A stretch of DNA of 64,000 nt from Streptomyces spororaveus. GTDB lineage: Bacteria > Actinomycetota > Actinomycetes > Streptomycetales > Streptomycetaceae. Shown piece after piece: positions 34,715 to 43,319 of this stretch. Made by a program: the position numbers and the translations under genes. The notes beneath the pieces are model-generated. The model had not been told where the DNA came from, searched no databases, and was given only the letters and a program-made list of their open reading frames with translations. The stretch is taken from the NCBI RefSeq assembly GCF_016755875.1, contig NZ_BNED01000005.1:3451001-3515000 (forward strand), written 5' to 3'. Position 1 is the stretch's first letter, and every line of letters begins with the position of its first letter.

Positions 34715-34750
34715 GAAAGCGCCCGGGGATTATGCCTCCCGGGCGCTTTC
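34715..34750. terminator. add terminator
   Basis: A 13-bp stem (GAAAGCGCCCGGG and complement) with a 10-nt loop lies 19 bp beyond the add stop codon. On the minus strand it is preceded and followed by T/A-rich bases. Confidence 0.85.
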
Positions 34751-34768
34751 CGTACGTCATGCCGTGGC

Positions 34769-35917
34769 CTAGGCCGAGACAGAACCGCTGGTGGAAGCGG
34801 TCTGCTTGAACAGCCACTCCGACTTCAGCTCCGCATAACCGGGCTTGATCACTTCATTGATCATGGCCAGTCGTTCATCGAAAGGAATGAACGCGGACTT
34901 CATCGCATTGACGGTGAACCACTGCATGTCGTCGAGGGTGTAGCCGAAGGTGTCGACCAGGTGCTCGAACTCGCGGCTCATGCTGGTGCCGCTCATCAGG
35001 CGGTTGTCCGTGTTGACCGTGAGCCTGAAGTGCAGCTTGCGCAGCAGGCCGATCGGGTGCTCGGCGTACGAGGCGGCCGCGGCGGTCTGCAGGTTCGAGG
35101 TCGGGCACATCTCCAGGGGGATGCGCTTGTCCCGGACGTACGAGGCCAGGCGGCCCAGGGTCACGGAGCCGTCCTCGGCGACCTCGATGTCGTCGATGAT
35201 CTTCACGCCGTGACCGAGGCGGTCGGCGCCGCACCACTGCAGGGCCTGCCAGATCGACGGCAGGCCGAAGGCCTCGCCCGCGTGGATGGTGAAGTGGTTG
35301 TTCTCGCGCTTGAGGTACTCGAAGGCGTCGAGGTGGCGGGTGGGAGGGAACCCGGCCTCGGCGCCGGCGATGTCGAAGCCGACCACGCCGTTGTCGCGGT
35401 ACCGGTTCGCCAGCTCGGCGATCTCCAGCGCACGGGCGGCGTGGCGCATCGCGGTCAGCAGGGCACCGACGCGGATGCGGTGGCCGTTGGCCTTCGCGCG
35501 GCGCTCGCCCTCACGGAAGCCGTCGTTCACGGCCTCGACGACCTCTTCGAGGGTCAGGCCGGCTTCCAGGTGCTGCTCGGGCGCGTAGCGGATCTCGGCG
35601 TACACGACGCCGTCCTCGGCCAGGTCCTCGGCGCACTCGGCGGCGACCCGGAAGAGGGCGGCCTTCGTCTGCATGACCGCGCAGGTGTGCGCGAAGGTCT
35701 CCAGGTAGCGCGGCAGGGAGCCGGAGTCGGCGGCCTCGCGGAACCAGATGCCGAGCTTGTCGGCGTCGGTCTCGGGGAGGTTCTCGTAGCCGACCTCGCG
35801 GGCCAGCTCGATGATGGTCCCGGGGCGCAGTCCACCGTCGAGGTGATCGTGCAGCAGCACCTTCGGGGAACGGCGGATCTGATCCGGGGTCGGCAGGTTG
35901 GGGGTCTCGCTCGTCAT
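34769..35917 (-). CDS. add: Adenosine deaminase
   Basis: The 382-residue zinc enzyme converts (deoxy)adenosine to (deoxy)inosine. Motifs are [14 protein letters not shown] (two zinc His) near residue 22, [10 protein letters not shown] (zinc His and catalytic Glu) near 213, RLGHGVKI near 235, and [15 protein letters not shown] (zinc Asp) near 313. It feeds purine nucleoside phosphorylase (14262-15068), which accepts inosine. The start ATG 35917 has TAGAGT 6 nt before it, indicating a leaderless mRNA, with a CTACGCGCGTAG operator immediately upstream. Confidence 0.96.
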   Translation of the reverse strand: MTSETPNLPTPDQIRRSPKVLLHDHLDGGLRPGTIIELAREVGYENLPETDADKLGIWFREAADSGSLPRYLETFAHTCAVMQTKAALFRVAAECAEDLAEDGVVYAEIRYAPEQHLEAGLTLEEVVEAVNDGFREGERRAKANGHRIRVGALLTAMRHAARALEIAELANRYRDNGVVGFDIAGAEAGFPPTRHLDAFEYLKRENNHFTIHAGEAFGLPSIWQALQWCGADRLGHGVKIIDDIEVAEDGSVTLGRLASYVRDKRIPLEMCPTSNLQTAAAASYAEHPIGLLRKLHFRLTVNTDNRLMSGTSMSREFEHLVDTFGYTLDDMQWFTVNAMKSAFIPFDERLAMINEVIKPGYAELKSEWLFKQTASTSGSVSA

Positions 35918-35923
35918 CTGGGC

Positions 35924-35945
35924 ACTCTAACTCCTACGCGCGTAG
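35924..35945 (-). promoter_or_regulatory. add promoter with CTACGCGCGTAG operator
   Basis: The palindrome is at 35934-35945. Four bases later on the minus strand comes TAGAGT (35929-35924) as the -10 hexamer, and 6 nt after that the add start codon. The layout matches the deoC promoter. Confidence 0.8.
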
Positions 35946-36031
35946 AGCAGGGTGTCGGCGACGGGCGTCGATATGTAACAGAGACCGCGCGGACGGATGG
36001 CGTACACCTCAAGGTCTGAGACTGTTCCGCC

Positions 36032-36766
36032 ATGGCACAGCATGCGCCGCCGGCGCGCGGGGCCCGCCTGGGGCGGGCGGCCGGCGCGAGAACCGGCTCG
36101 GGTTCGACGGAAAGTACGGTCAACGGGGTGGTGCTCCTGCTCCCCGGGGCCTCCCGGTTCTCCCCCGGTCCCGTGCGTCCGCTCGCGCGGGCACTGGCCC
36201 GGGCCGGCGGGGCGGAGGGCCTCGTCACGCACATGGTCATCCACGGCGGGGACGCCGCCCGGGAGGAGCAGGCGGGATGGGCGGCGGACGAGGCGGTCCG
36301 GCGGTACGGGGACGTGCCGGTGTGCCTGGCCGGCTATGACGCGGGAGGCCTGGCCGCCCTGCGGGCGGCGGGGCACGGGGCCGTCAACTCGGTCGTGGTG
36401 ATCGCCCCTTGCTTAGACGCGGCGGCTGCGGACGGCACCCCTGAACCGGTGAAACAGCTGTCGGGACGGCAGGTGTTGATCGTGCACGGCACCAACGACG
36501 CGCGCAGCGACCCGGAAGCCTCCTTCCGGCTGGCGGCGCGGGCCAAGAAGGCGAATCGTTCGACCTGCCGCTTCGAGGTGCATTCGGACGGGCACGGGCT
36601 GCGCGAGCACCAGCCCGAAGTGGTGGCGCTGGCCGTGGACTTCATCCTGGGCGCGGTCGCCTCGGGGCGGTACTCGCGGCCCGTGACCGATGCCCTGGCC
36701 GCGCCACCGCCGCTGGGTCTGCGGATGCCGCTCGCCTCGGGCTTCGGGAGGTCGCTGCGGAGGTGA
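36032..36766 (+). CDS. Alpha/beta-hydrolase-fold protein with Asp at the nucleophile elbow
   Basis: The 244-residue protein has GVVLLLPGASRFSPGPVRPLARAL (first strand and oxyanion loop). The nucleophile elbow is VCLAGYDAGGLAAL near residue 106, then VLIVHGTNDARSDPEASF (acid) near 155 and HSDGHGLREH (His) near 190. The elbow reads G-Y-D-A-G-G where esterases have Ser, so either Asp is the nucleophile, as in epoxide hydrolases and dehalogenases, or the protein is not catalytic. The last ~30 residues (PLGLRMPLASGFGRSL) are unusual. The substrate is unknown. Confidence 0.8.
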   Translation: MAQHAPPARGARLGRAAGARTGSGSTESTVNGVVLLLPGASRFSPGPVRPLARALARAGGAEGLVTHMVIHGGDAAREEQAGWAADEAVRRYGDVPVCLAGYDAGGLAALRAAGHGAVNSVVVIAPCLDAAAADGTPEPVKQLSGRQVLIVHGTNDARSDPEASFRLAARAKKANRSTCRFEVHSDGHGLREHQPEVVALAVDFILGAVASGRYSRPVTDALAAPPPLGLRMPLASGFGRSLRR

Positions 36767-36875
36767 CGGCGGGGCCCGCGCGCCCGCCGCGGCGGAAGAC
36801 GGCCGGTCCCGGACGGGCGCCCGCGCGTAGAGTGGGAACAAGGACTCGGGCTCTTCTCCGACGGAGGCGATGACC

Positions 36876-37244
36876 ATGGCCGGCCTGGTGTCCAGGAGTT
36901 TCGACGACGCGGACGAGACCCGGCCGTTCACCGACGGCAAGGGACGGCTGGACCTGCTGGAGACGGACGGCGCGGGTGTCGGGCGCTCCGTCTTCGAGCC
37001 CGGCTGGAAGTGGTCGGAGAACGTCAAGCCGCTGGCCGGGACGGACAGCTGCCGGGCCGATCACACCGGGTACGTGGTGAGCGGCCGCATCAAGGTCGTC
37101 ATGGACGACGGGGAGAGCACCGAGTTCGGCCCCGGGGACTACATGCGGGTGCCGCCCGGGCACGACGCATGGGTCCTGGGCGACGAAGCCTGCGTGACGC
37201 TGGACTGGACCGGCTTCGCCGACTACGCGAAGCCTTCCGGCTGA
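36876..37244 (+). CDS. Cupin-domain protein
   Basis: The 122-residue single-domain cupin has the barrel motif HTGYVVSGRIKVVMDDGESTEFGPGDYMRVPPGHDAWVLG in the second half. Upstream, SRADH-like DSCRADH supplies further possible metal ligands. ATG 36876 is preferred because GGAGG lies 8 nt upstream; ATG 36870 is too close to it. The activity is unknown; such proteins are often small-molecule-binding or dioxygenase-like. Confidence 0.85.
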   Translation: MAGLVSRSFDDADETRPFTDGKGRLDLLETDGAGVGRSVFEPGWKWSENVKPLAGTDSCRADHTGYVVSGRIKVVMDDGESTEFGPGDYMRVPPGHDAWVLGDEACVTLDWTGFADYAKPSG

Positions 37245-37638
37245 CGGATCCGCCGGTCCGCGCCGCGGAGCGGTCCGGCGGCCCGTTCGGGTCGGCGCGG
37301 TGCGTTGCGGTGCGGTGCGGTGCGGGACCTGTCGGTGGTGGCCGTGGGCGGTACCGGTGGTCGCGCCGATCCGTCCGTACCCGCCGCTCCGTCCCCTCGC
37401 GGTCGGATGGCACCGACGGATCCCGGCACGACCACCACACGGCGCGCCGCGGGCTCAGCAGGACACGGGCCCCCGTCCTCGCCTGGGTGTCCGCTGCAGC
37501 GACCGCGCTTCCCCCTCGCGCCGTGCTGCCACTGTGCCGGTTCGGCATATGCCGATGGCGGCCTTCCAGGCGTCGTCTTGCCGCCTTGCGGGAACACGAG
37601 GGGTTTACAAAAGGGCATAACTCGGGACGCATACGCAT
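37245..37638. promoter_or_regulatory. 394-bp intergenic region with low-complexity run and palindrome
   Basis: The region has no credible gene. It contains a GGTGCG/GCGGT microsatellite-like run near 37296-37325. It also has a perfect 14-bp palindrome TCGGCATATGCCGA at 37542-37555 and a related GCATATGCC at 37635-37643 that overlaps the next start codon. The palindrome lies 84 bp before the LuxR-type gene and is a candidate operator for it. Confidence 0.5.
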
Positions 37639-38679
37639 ATGCCTGCCTTGGAACCCGGGCCGGCCGGAGCCTCCGGGGAGCTGAGTCCCGCCGCCCGGCG
37701 CCTGTACGCGTACGCCGTCGAGCGGCACGCCTTCGACGCGTGCGAGGCCACCGGGGCCCTGGGCGTGCGCGCGGCCGCCGCGATCACCGAGCTGGCCGCC
37801 GCGCACCTGCTGCAGCGGGCCCCGGGCGGCGACCCGGACCGCTGGAGCGCGGTGGCGCCCCGGGCCGCGGCGGCCCGCGCCCTGGCCCCGCTGACCCTGC
37901 TCGTACGGGAGACCCACGACGAGATGGACCGGCTGCGCGGGCGGCTGGAGGCGCTGGTGCCCGCGTACGAGGCGGGCACCGCGCACCGGGACCTCAGCGG
38001 CTCGGGCCGGCTGGAGCTGGTGACCGACCTCGGGGCGGTACGCGGGCTGATCGCGGAGCTGGTCTCGACGTGCGAGCGGGAGCTGCTGACCTCGCAGCCG
38101 GGCGGGGGCCGCCCGCAGGAGACCCTGGAGGAGTCCATCGGGCGGGACGAGTCGCTGCTGGCCCGCGGGGTCCGGATGCGCACGATCTACCAGCACACGG
38201 CACGCTACTCACGGCCGACGGCGGCGTACGTCGAGCGGGTGACGGCGCTGGGCGCCCAGGTGCGGACCCTGGGCGACGGGCTGATGCGGATGCTGATCTT
38301 CGACGAGCACACGGGCCTGATGGCGGTGCCGGACCGCAGCGGTGCGGCACTGGTGGTGCGGGAGCCGGGCGTCGTGCACTTCATGACGGCGGCCTTCGAG
38401 CGCTCCTGGGTGGGCGCGGAGCCCTTCCCCACGTCGGTCGGCCCGGAAGCGGCCCGGTCGATCTCGGACGAGCTGCGGCAGACGATGGTCCGGATGCTGT
38501 CGGAGGGGCTGGAGGACAAGGTGATCGCACGCCGCCTGGGCATGTCGGAGCGCACCTGCCAGCGCCACATCGCCGAGATCATGCGCGCGGTGGGCGCCAA
38601 GTCCCGCTTCCAGGCGGGCTACTTGCTCGCGGCGGCCGCGGCCCCCACCACGCCTGACCGGCGGGACACCCCGGCCTAG
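37639..38679 (+). CDS. LuxR-type helix-turn-helix regulator
   Basis: The 346-residue protein has an N-terminal TrmB-like winged-helix region (LSPAARRLYAYAVERHAFDACEATGALGVRAAAAITELAAAHLLQRA), a central coiled segment and an effector-like domain (RTIYQHTARYSRPTAAYVERVTALGAQVRT ... LMAVPDRSGAALVVREPGVVHFMTAAFERSW). A C-terminal LuxR HTH follows (LSEGLEDKVIARRLGMSERTCQRHIAEIMRAVGAKSRFQAGYLL). This layout is common among Streptomyces regulators of secondary metabolism and membrane functions. ATG 37639 has no ribosome-binding site; a leaderless or longer form cannot be excluded. The effector and targets are unknown. Confidence 0.88.
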   Translation: MPALEPGPAGASGELSPAARRLYAYAVERHAFDACEATGALGVRAAAAITELAAAHLLQRAPGGDPDRWSAVAPRAAAARALAPLTLLVRETHDEMDRLRGRLEALVPAYEAGTAHRDLSGSGRLELVTDLGAVRGLIAELVSTCERELLTSQPGGGRPQETLEESIGRDESLLARGVRMRTIYQHTARYSRPTAAYVERVTALGAQVRTLGDGLMRMLIFDEHTGLMAVPDRSGAALVVREPGVVHFMTAAFERSWVGAEPFPTSVGPEAARSISDELRQTMVRMLSEGLEDKVIARRLGMSERTCQRHIAEIMRAVGAKSRFQAGYLLAAAAAPTTPDRRDTPA

Positions 38680-38690
38680 GCCGGGGCCGA

Positions 38691-39638
38691 TCACCCGACG
38701 GGCGGGTCCAGTTCGGGGATCAGGCGGCCGCGGCGGGAGAGGAGGAAGCGCTTGAACTCCGCCACCGGTGGGGTGTCGGGATGGCCGTCGAGCCAGGCGA
38801 GGCCGATCTCGCGGACGGCGCGCGGGGCGGTGACGGTCAGCTCGACCACTCCGGGGCGGGGCACGGCCGGGGGCGGCAGGAGGGCCACGCCGAGGCCGGC
38901 GGCGACCAGGCCGCGCAGGGTCTCGGCCTCCTCGCCCTCGAAGGCGATCTTCGGGGTGAACCCGGCCTCCGCGCACAGGTCGTCGGTGATGCGGCGCATG
39001 CCGTAGCCGGGTTCCAGGGTGACGAAGGTTTCCTCGGCGGCCTCGGCGAGGCGGATGCGCTTGCGGGTCGCGAGCCGGTGGTCGTCCGGCACCACCAGCC
39101 GCAGCCGCTGTTCGTCGAGGCGGCGTGCGACCAGGTCGGGGGCGTCCGGCAGCGGGGAGGTCAGGCACAGGTCGAGTTCGCCGGCCCGGAGCTTCTCCAG
39201 CATGGCCTCGCCGTAGTTCTGGACGAGGGAGAAGCGGATGCGCGGGTGGTCGGCGCGGAAGGCGCGGATGAGGCCGGGTACGGTCTCGGACCCCAGGGTG
39301 TGCAGGAAGCCGAAGGCCACCTTGCCGGCCGCCGGATCGGCGTCCTGCTGGACGGATTCGGCGGCGCGGTCGATCTCGGTGAGGGCCTGCTCCGCCGAGG
39401 CCAGGAAGGTGCGGCCAGCCGTGGTGAGGGCGACCGTACGGCCCTTGCGGGCGAACAGCGTGACGCCGAGGTCCTGTTCGAGCCGGACCATGGCGCGGGA
39501 CAGGGTGGACTGCGGGACGCCCAGCTCGTGGGCGGCGCGGGTGACGTGCTCGTGGCGGGCGACGGCGACGAAATACGCCAGCCGCGGCGCCAGCAGAGTT
39601 GTCACTGCCATGTCTTCTACGTAACGGTTCATCGACAT
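38691..39638 (-). CDS. LysR-family transcriptional regulator
   Basis: The 315-residue protein has an N-terminal winged helix (PRLAYFVAVARHEHVTRAAHELGVPQSTLSRAMVRLEQDLGVTLFAR). A substrate-binding domain of the LysR type follows (KVAFGFLHTLGSETVPGLIRAFRADHPRIRFSLVQ...). ATG 39638 follows GAGG at 5 nt; ATG 39632 or 39611 are alternatives. It is divergent from an MFS exporter 92 bp away and most likely controls it, binding in the shared promoter. Confidence 0.93.
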   Translation of the reverse strand: MSMNRYVEDMAVTTLLAPRLAYFVAVARHEHVTRAAHELGVPQSTLSRAMVRLEQDLGVTLFARKGRTVALTTAGRTFLASAEQALTEIDRAAESVQQDADPAAGKVAFGFLHTLGSETVPGLIRAFRADHPRIRFSLVQNYGEAMLEKLRAGELDLCLTSPLPDAPDLVARRLDEQRLRLVVPDDHRLATRKRIRLAEAAEETFVTLEPGYGMRRITDDLCAEAGFTPKIAFEGEEAETLRGLVAAGLGVALLPPPAVPRPGVVELTVTAPRAVREIGLAWLDGHPDTPPVAEFKRFLLSRRGRLIPELDPPVG

Positions 39639-39730
39639 CCACGCCTCTGAGCTGGGTTGATGCATCAGTGGATTGATTATCGCGATTCTGTGCATTGGAC
39701 GCATGAAAATGACAGGCCTACCGTCGAAGC

Positions 39731-41014
39731 ATGCCTCCCGTTCATACCGGGGCACCCGTCATCCCGGGTGCCTCCACCCCGTCGTCCCCCGCACCGCAGC
39801 CCCTCTCCCCCGGCCGCCCCGGCTACCGCCGGATGAGCCTCGCGCTCTTCGCCGCCGGACTCGCGACGTTCGCCCTCCTCTACTCCACCCAGGCGCTGTT
39901 GCCCGCGATCTCCGCCGGCTTCGGGGTGACGGCGGGCCAGGCCAGCTGGACGGTGTCGGCGGCCACCGGCGCCCTCGCACTGTTCGTCCTCCCGCTGAGC
40001 GCGCTGTCGGAGCGGTTCGGCCGCACGCGGATGATGACGTACTCGATGGTCGTCGCCGTCGGCGTCGGCCTGCTGGTGCCGTTCGCGCCGAACGTGGAGT
40101 GGCTGGTGGCGCTGCGCGCCGTCCAGGGCGCGGCGATCGCCGGGATCCCGGCCTCCGCGATGGCGTACCTGGCGGAGGAGGTCAGGCCGAAGGCCCTGGT
40201 GGCCGCGATCGGCCTGTTCGTGGCGGGGAACTCCATCGGCGGTATGAGCGGCCGCCTGGTCACCGGCTGGGCCGCGCAGCTGTGGGGCTGGCGGGCGGGC
40301 CTGCTGGCCGTCGCCCTGATGGCACTGGCGTGCGCCGTGGCCTTCCTGGTGCTGCTGCCCCGGGCGCGGTTCTTCCGCCCGGCGTCGCTGAACCCGCGCG
40401 CGGTGGGCCGTACCGTCGCCGGCCATCTGCGCGATCCGCTGCTGCTGCGCCTGTACGGGATCGGCGCGCTGTTCATGACGGTCTTCGGCGCGGTCTACAC
40501 CGTGATCGGCTACCGGCTGGTGGACGAGCCCTTCTCGCTCGGGCAGGGCGTGGTCGGTTCGATCTTCCTCATCTACCTGGTCGGTACGGTCTCCTCGGCC
40601 GCCGCCGGCAAGCTGGTGGCCCGCACCGGGCGGCGCGGCGCGCTGTACCTGGCCGTGACGACCACGGCGCTCGGGCTGCTGCTGTCGCTGTCGGACTCGC
40701 TGGCGGCGATCGTGCCCGGGCTGGTGCTGATCACCGCGGGCTTCTTCGCGGGGCACGCGGTGGCCTCGGCCGCGGTGAGCCGGACGGCGAAGACGGGCCG
40801 CGCGCAGGCTTCGGCGCTCTACCAGTCGGCGTACTACCTCGGCTCCAGCGCGGGCGGCACCCTGGGCGCCCTCGCCTACCACTCGGCGGGCTGGGCGGCC
40901 ACGGTCGGCATCGCGCTGCTGGCGGTGCTCGGCGTCGTGTCGATCACCCTGTACGGGTCGCACGCGGCGCGTGCGGAGCGGCGGATGCCGGCGTCGGCCA
41001 TCGGCGCGCGCTGA
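39731..41014 (+). CDS. MFS transporter (YnfM/AraJ-like exporter)
   Basis: The 427-residue protein has twelve predicted membrane helices. The MFS signature after TM2 reads LSALSERFGRTRMMT, and TM5 has SIGGMSGRLVTGW, as in drug/sugar efflux members. A ~30-residue Pro-rich N-terminus precedes TM1. TACCGT just before the ATG suggests a near-leaderless transcript. Partnering with the divergent LysR gene points to inducible export of a small molecule, identity unknown. Confidence 0.92.
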   Translation: MPPVHTGAPVIPGASTPSSPAPQPLSPGRPGYRRMSLALFAAGLATFALLYSTQALLPAISAGFGVTAGQASWTVSAATGALALFVLPLSALSERFGRTRMMTYSMVVAVGVGLLVPFAPNVEWLVALRAVQGAAIAGIPASAMAYLAEEVRPKALVAAIGLFVAGNSIGGMSGRLVTGWAAQLWGWRAGLLAVALMALACAVAFLVLLPRARFFRPASLNPRAVGRTVAGHLRDPLLLRLYGIGALFMTVFGAVYTVIGYRLVDEPFSLGQGVVGSIFLIYLVGTVSSAAAGKLVARTGRRGALYLAVTTTALGLLLSLSDSLAAIVPGLVLITAGFFAGHAVASAAVSRTAKTGRAQASALYQSAYYLGSSAGGTLGALAYHSAGWAATVGIALLAVLGVVSITLYGSHAARAERRMPASAIGAR

Positions 41015-41104
41015 CGAAAACTACGCTCCCCGTATGAGCAACCCCTGCTTGTTTTCCGGGCATTCAACACGGAGGACGATGCGGTGCGAGCAGGGGAGGA
41101 CCGG

Positions 41105-41803
41105 ATGGGTACGAGGATCGGGACGCGGGCGGCGGTGCTGGGCGGGGCGGTCGCGCTGGCGCTGCCGGTGGTGGTGGCGGGAGGCGGGTCGGCGCAGGCC
41201 GCCGCTTCCTGCAACCTCACCACGGGGCCGTACCAGCGGCAGGTCGAGCAGTTCCTCGGGCGGCCGGCGGACGGGACGCAGTCGGCCGCGGACTGCGCGG
41301 CGATCCGCTCCTTCCAGGCGAGCCACGGGATCACCCCGACGCAGGGCTACGCGGGGCCGCTGACCTGGCAGGCGATGAGCACGATGCTGGCGCAGCGGGC
41401 GGCCGGCACCACCCCGAACAGGGCGGGCGACTGCCCGGTGAACCGGGGGCGGATCGCCTGCGTGGACCTGACGCGGCAGCTCAGCTGGATCCAGGACGGC
41501 GCCACCCTGAAGTACGGGCCCGTCCCGGTCCGCACCGGCAAGGACGGCACGGAGACCCGGACCGGCCTGAAGAAGATCTACTACCGCAGCATCGACCACT
41601 GGTCGACGCTGTACAACGTCTCGATGCCGTACGCGCAGTTCTTCGACGGCGGCATCGCCTTCCACTCGACCACCAAGAGCATGTGGAACCCGCCCGGTTC
41701 GGGCGGCTGCGTGAACATGCGCTCCGCCGACGCGAAGGCGTACTGGAACCTGCTGGGGCAGGGCGAGGACGTCTACGTGTACGGACGCAAGCCCGGTACC
41801 TAG
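41105..41803 (+). CDS. Secreted L,D-transpeptidase
   Basis: The 232-residue protein has a signal peptide (TRAAVLGGAVALALPVVVAGGGSAQA, cut near residue 33). A peptidoglycan-binding-like domain with a disulfide pair follows (CNLTTGPYQRQVEQFLG ... DCAAIRSFQASHGI), then a YkuD domain ending in HSTTKSMWNPPGSGGCVNMRSADA, which holds the catalytic His and Cys. It cross-links meso-diaminopimelate residues in the wall. ATG 41105 follows GGGGAGGA; a GTG at 41084 is an alternative. Its stop overlaps the convergent MFS gene by 4 bp. Confidence 0.92.
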   Translation: MGTRIGTRAAVLGGAVALALPVVVAGGGSAQAAASCNLTTGPYQRQVEQFLGRPADGTQSAADCAAIRSFQASHGITPTQGYAGPLTWQAMSTMLAQRAAGTTPNRAGDCPVNRGRIACVDLTRQLSWIQDGATLKYGPVPVRTGKDGTETRTGLKKIYYRSIDHWSTLYNVSMPYAQFFDGGIAFHSTTKSMWNPPGSGGCVNMRSADAKAYWNLLGQGEDVYVYGRKPGT

Positions 41804-43146
41804 GCGGCGGGTGCGGGTTCGGGTTCCGGAGCGGCGGCGCTCAGGCGGTCCAACCTCCGCAGTGCGGAGCGGCGTTGGACGAGGGACAGGCCCGCCACCC
41901 CGGCGCCGAGGGCCAGCCAGCCGACGGGGCCGGCCGCCATCACCGCACCGGTGAGCAGCAGCGGGCCCGCCGACTTCTGGACGGACTGGGCCATGCCCGC
42001 CACCCCGAGGTACGAGGCGCGCGCCTCCCGGGGCGCGAGGGAGACCGCCAGCTCCCAGGAGCTCACCGAGCGCATCAGCTCGGCCGCGGTGACGAGCACG
42101 GCCGCGCCGAGCAGGGCCACCGCGGCGGCCCAGGCCCCGCCCGCGGGGGCGAGGGCCAGGAAGACGCAGGAGGCGAGGGTCGTGAGGCCGTACAGGGCGA
42201 CCGCCCCCGCCGCCTGGCGGGCGTCCCGGACCCGCGCCGACACCCGTAGCTGCAGGGCCACGACGAGCACGGTGTTGATGACCAGGAAGGCCGGGATCAG
42301 GGCGTGCGGGGCCGTGGTGTGGCCGACGAGCCACAGCGGCAGGCCGACGCCGAGGATCGAGTCGTCCAGGTTCATCGGGATGTCCAGCAGGACGAAGCGC
42401 AGGTAGCCGCGGTCGCGCCAGGGGCCGGTCCCGGCCGCCCGAGAGCCCTCCGCCGCTCCGGGCCGGGCGACCACGAGCCCGGCGCCGCGCGGCTCCCGGG
42501 TGCGCCACACCAGGGCCGCGGCGACGAGGAACGACAGCGCGTTCGCCAGGATCAGCACCTGGTAGGCGCCCTGGGTGCCGACGGCGAGGCCGATGGCGGC
42601 GAGGCCCGCGCCGAGGGCGTAGCCGGCGTTCGCCGAACTGCGCGACAGCGCCTGGTAGGTGGAGCGCCGCTCGCCCGCGACCCGGGTGGCGAAGAGCATC
42701 TCCAGCGTCTTGGCCGCCCGGTCTCCCAGGTGGGTGACGGCGAACAGGAGCAGCAGCAGGCCGAAGTCGGTGACCACCAGCAGCACGCAGAGCGCCACGA
42801 GGCGGACGAGATGGCAGCCGATCAGCAGGGTGCGCACCGGGAAGCGGTCGGCGAGGTGGCCCGCCAGCGGCGATCCGGCGATGCCCGCCACCCCGGCCGC
42901 GCCCAGCAGCAGGCCCAGCCGTCCGGCGTCGAGGCCGACGACGAAGGTGAAGTAGAGGACGGAGGACGCGGCCCACACGCCGGTACCGGCTCGGTCCAGC
43001 GCCTGGGTGAGCAGCATGATCCGCGCGTCACGGCCGCCGGGCGGCCGGCGCAGTTGCGCCAGCAGGCCGTCGTCCCCCCGCCGTGCCTTCCGGATGTCCT
43101 TGCCGCGCCGCATCCCAGCCCCCGTATCGACCGCGTCCACCGCCAT
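41800..43146 (-). CDS. MFS transporter (multidrug exporter type)
   Basis: The 448-residue protein has about twelve hydrophobic helices and the MFS loop AGHLADRFPVRTLLIG after TM2. An Arg-rich cytosolic N-terminus (GMRRGKDIRKARRGDD) precedes TM1, and the C-terminus is Ala/Pro/Glu-rich. It belongs to the DHA-type exporters by its overall look. Two matching palindromes sit directly in front of the ATG, implying tight repression, probably lifted by its substrate. Confidence 0.9.
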   Translation of the reverse strand: MAVDAVDTGAGMRRGKDIRKARRGDDGLLAQLRRPPGGRDARIMLLTQALDRAGTGVWAASSVLYFTFVVGLDAGRLGLLLGAAGVAGIAGSPLAGHLADRFPVRTLLIGCHLVRLVALCVLLVVTDFGLLLLLFAVTHLGDRAAKTLEMLFATRVAGERRSTYQALSRSSANAGYALGAGLAAIGLAVGTQGAYQVLILANALSFLVAAALVWRTREPRGAGLVVARPGAAEGSRAAGTGPWRDRGYLRFVLLDIPMNLDDSILGVGLPLWLVGHTTAPHALIPAFLVINTVLVVALQLRVSARVRDARQAAGAVALYGLTTLASCVFLALAPAGGAWAAAVALLGAAVLVTAAELMRSVSSWELAVSLAPREARASYLGVAGMAQSVQKSAGPLLLTGAVMAAGPVGWLALGAGVAGLSLVQRRSALRRLDRLSAAAPEPEPAPAA

Positions 43147-43204
43147 GTATCTCGATGTCGAGATACATGCGGAAGCCTGCCGGAAATAAATCTTGACGTC
43201 AAGA
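43145..43204. promoter_or_regulatory. Paired operators before the MFS gene
   Basis: TCTCGATGTCGAGA (43150-43163, inside a longer 24-bp palindrome reaching the start codon) and TCTTGACGTCAAGA (43191-43204) share the pattern TCTyGAyGTCrAGA. Their centres are 41 bp apart, about four helical turns. Such sites are typical of dimeric MarR-type repressors; no such gene lies next to it. Confidence 0.75.
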
Positions 43205-43319
43205 AACTTGATGACGACATATGTGTGCTCCCGTGGGCGCGTCTCCGGCTTCCGGCTGCCGTTGTCAGACCCCTCCGGTAGGTTCCGAAGGAGCGGAACG
43301 ACCAGGGGGACGGACGGAC

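Noticed and set aside
36821..36832. GCCCGCGCGTAG before the cupin gene as a seventh operator
   Set aside because: Only 9 of 12 bases match and the left half-site is lost. The gene has no nucleoside role.
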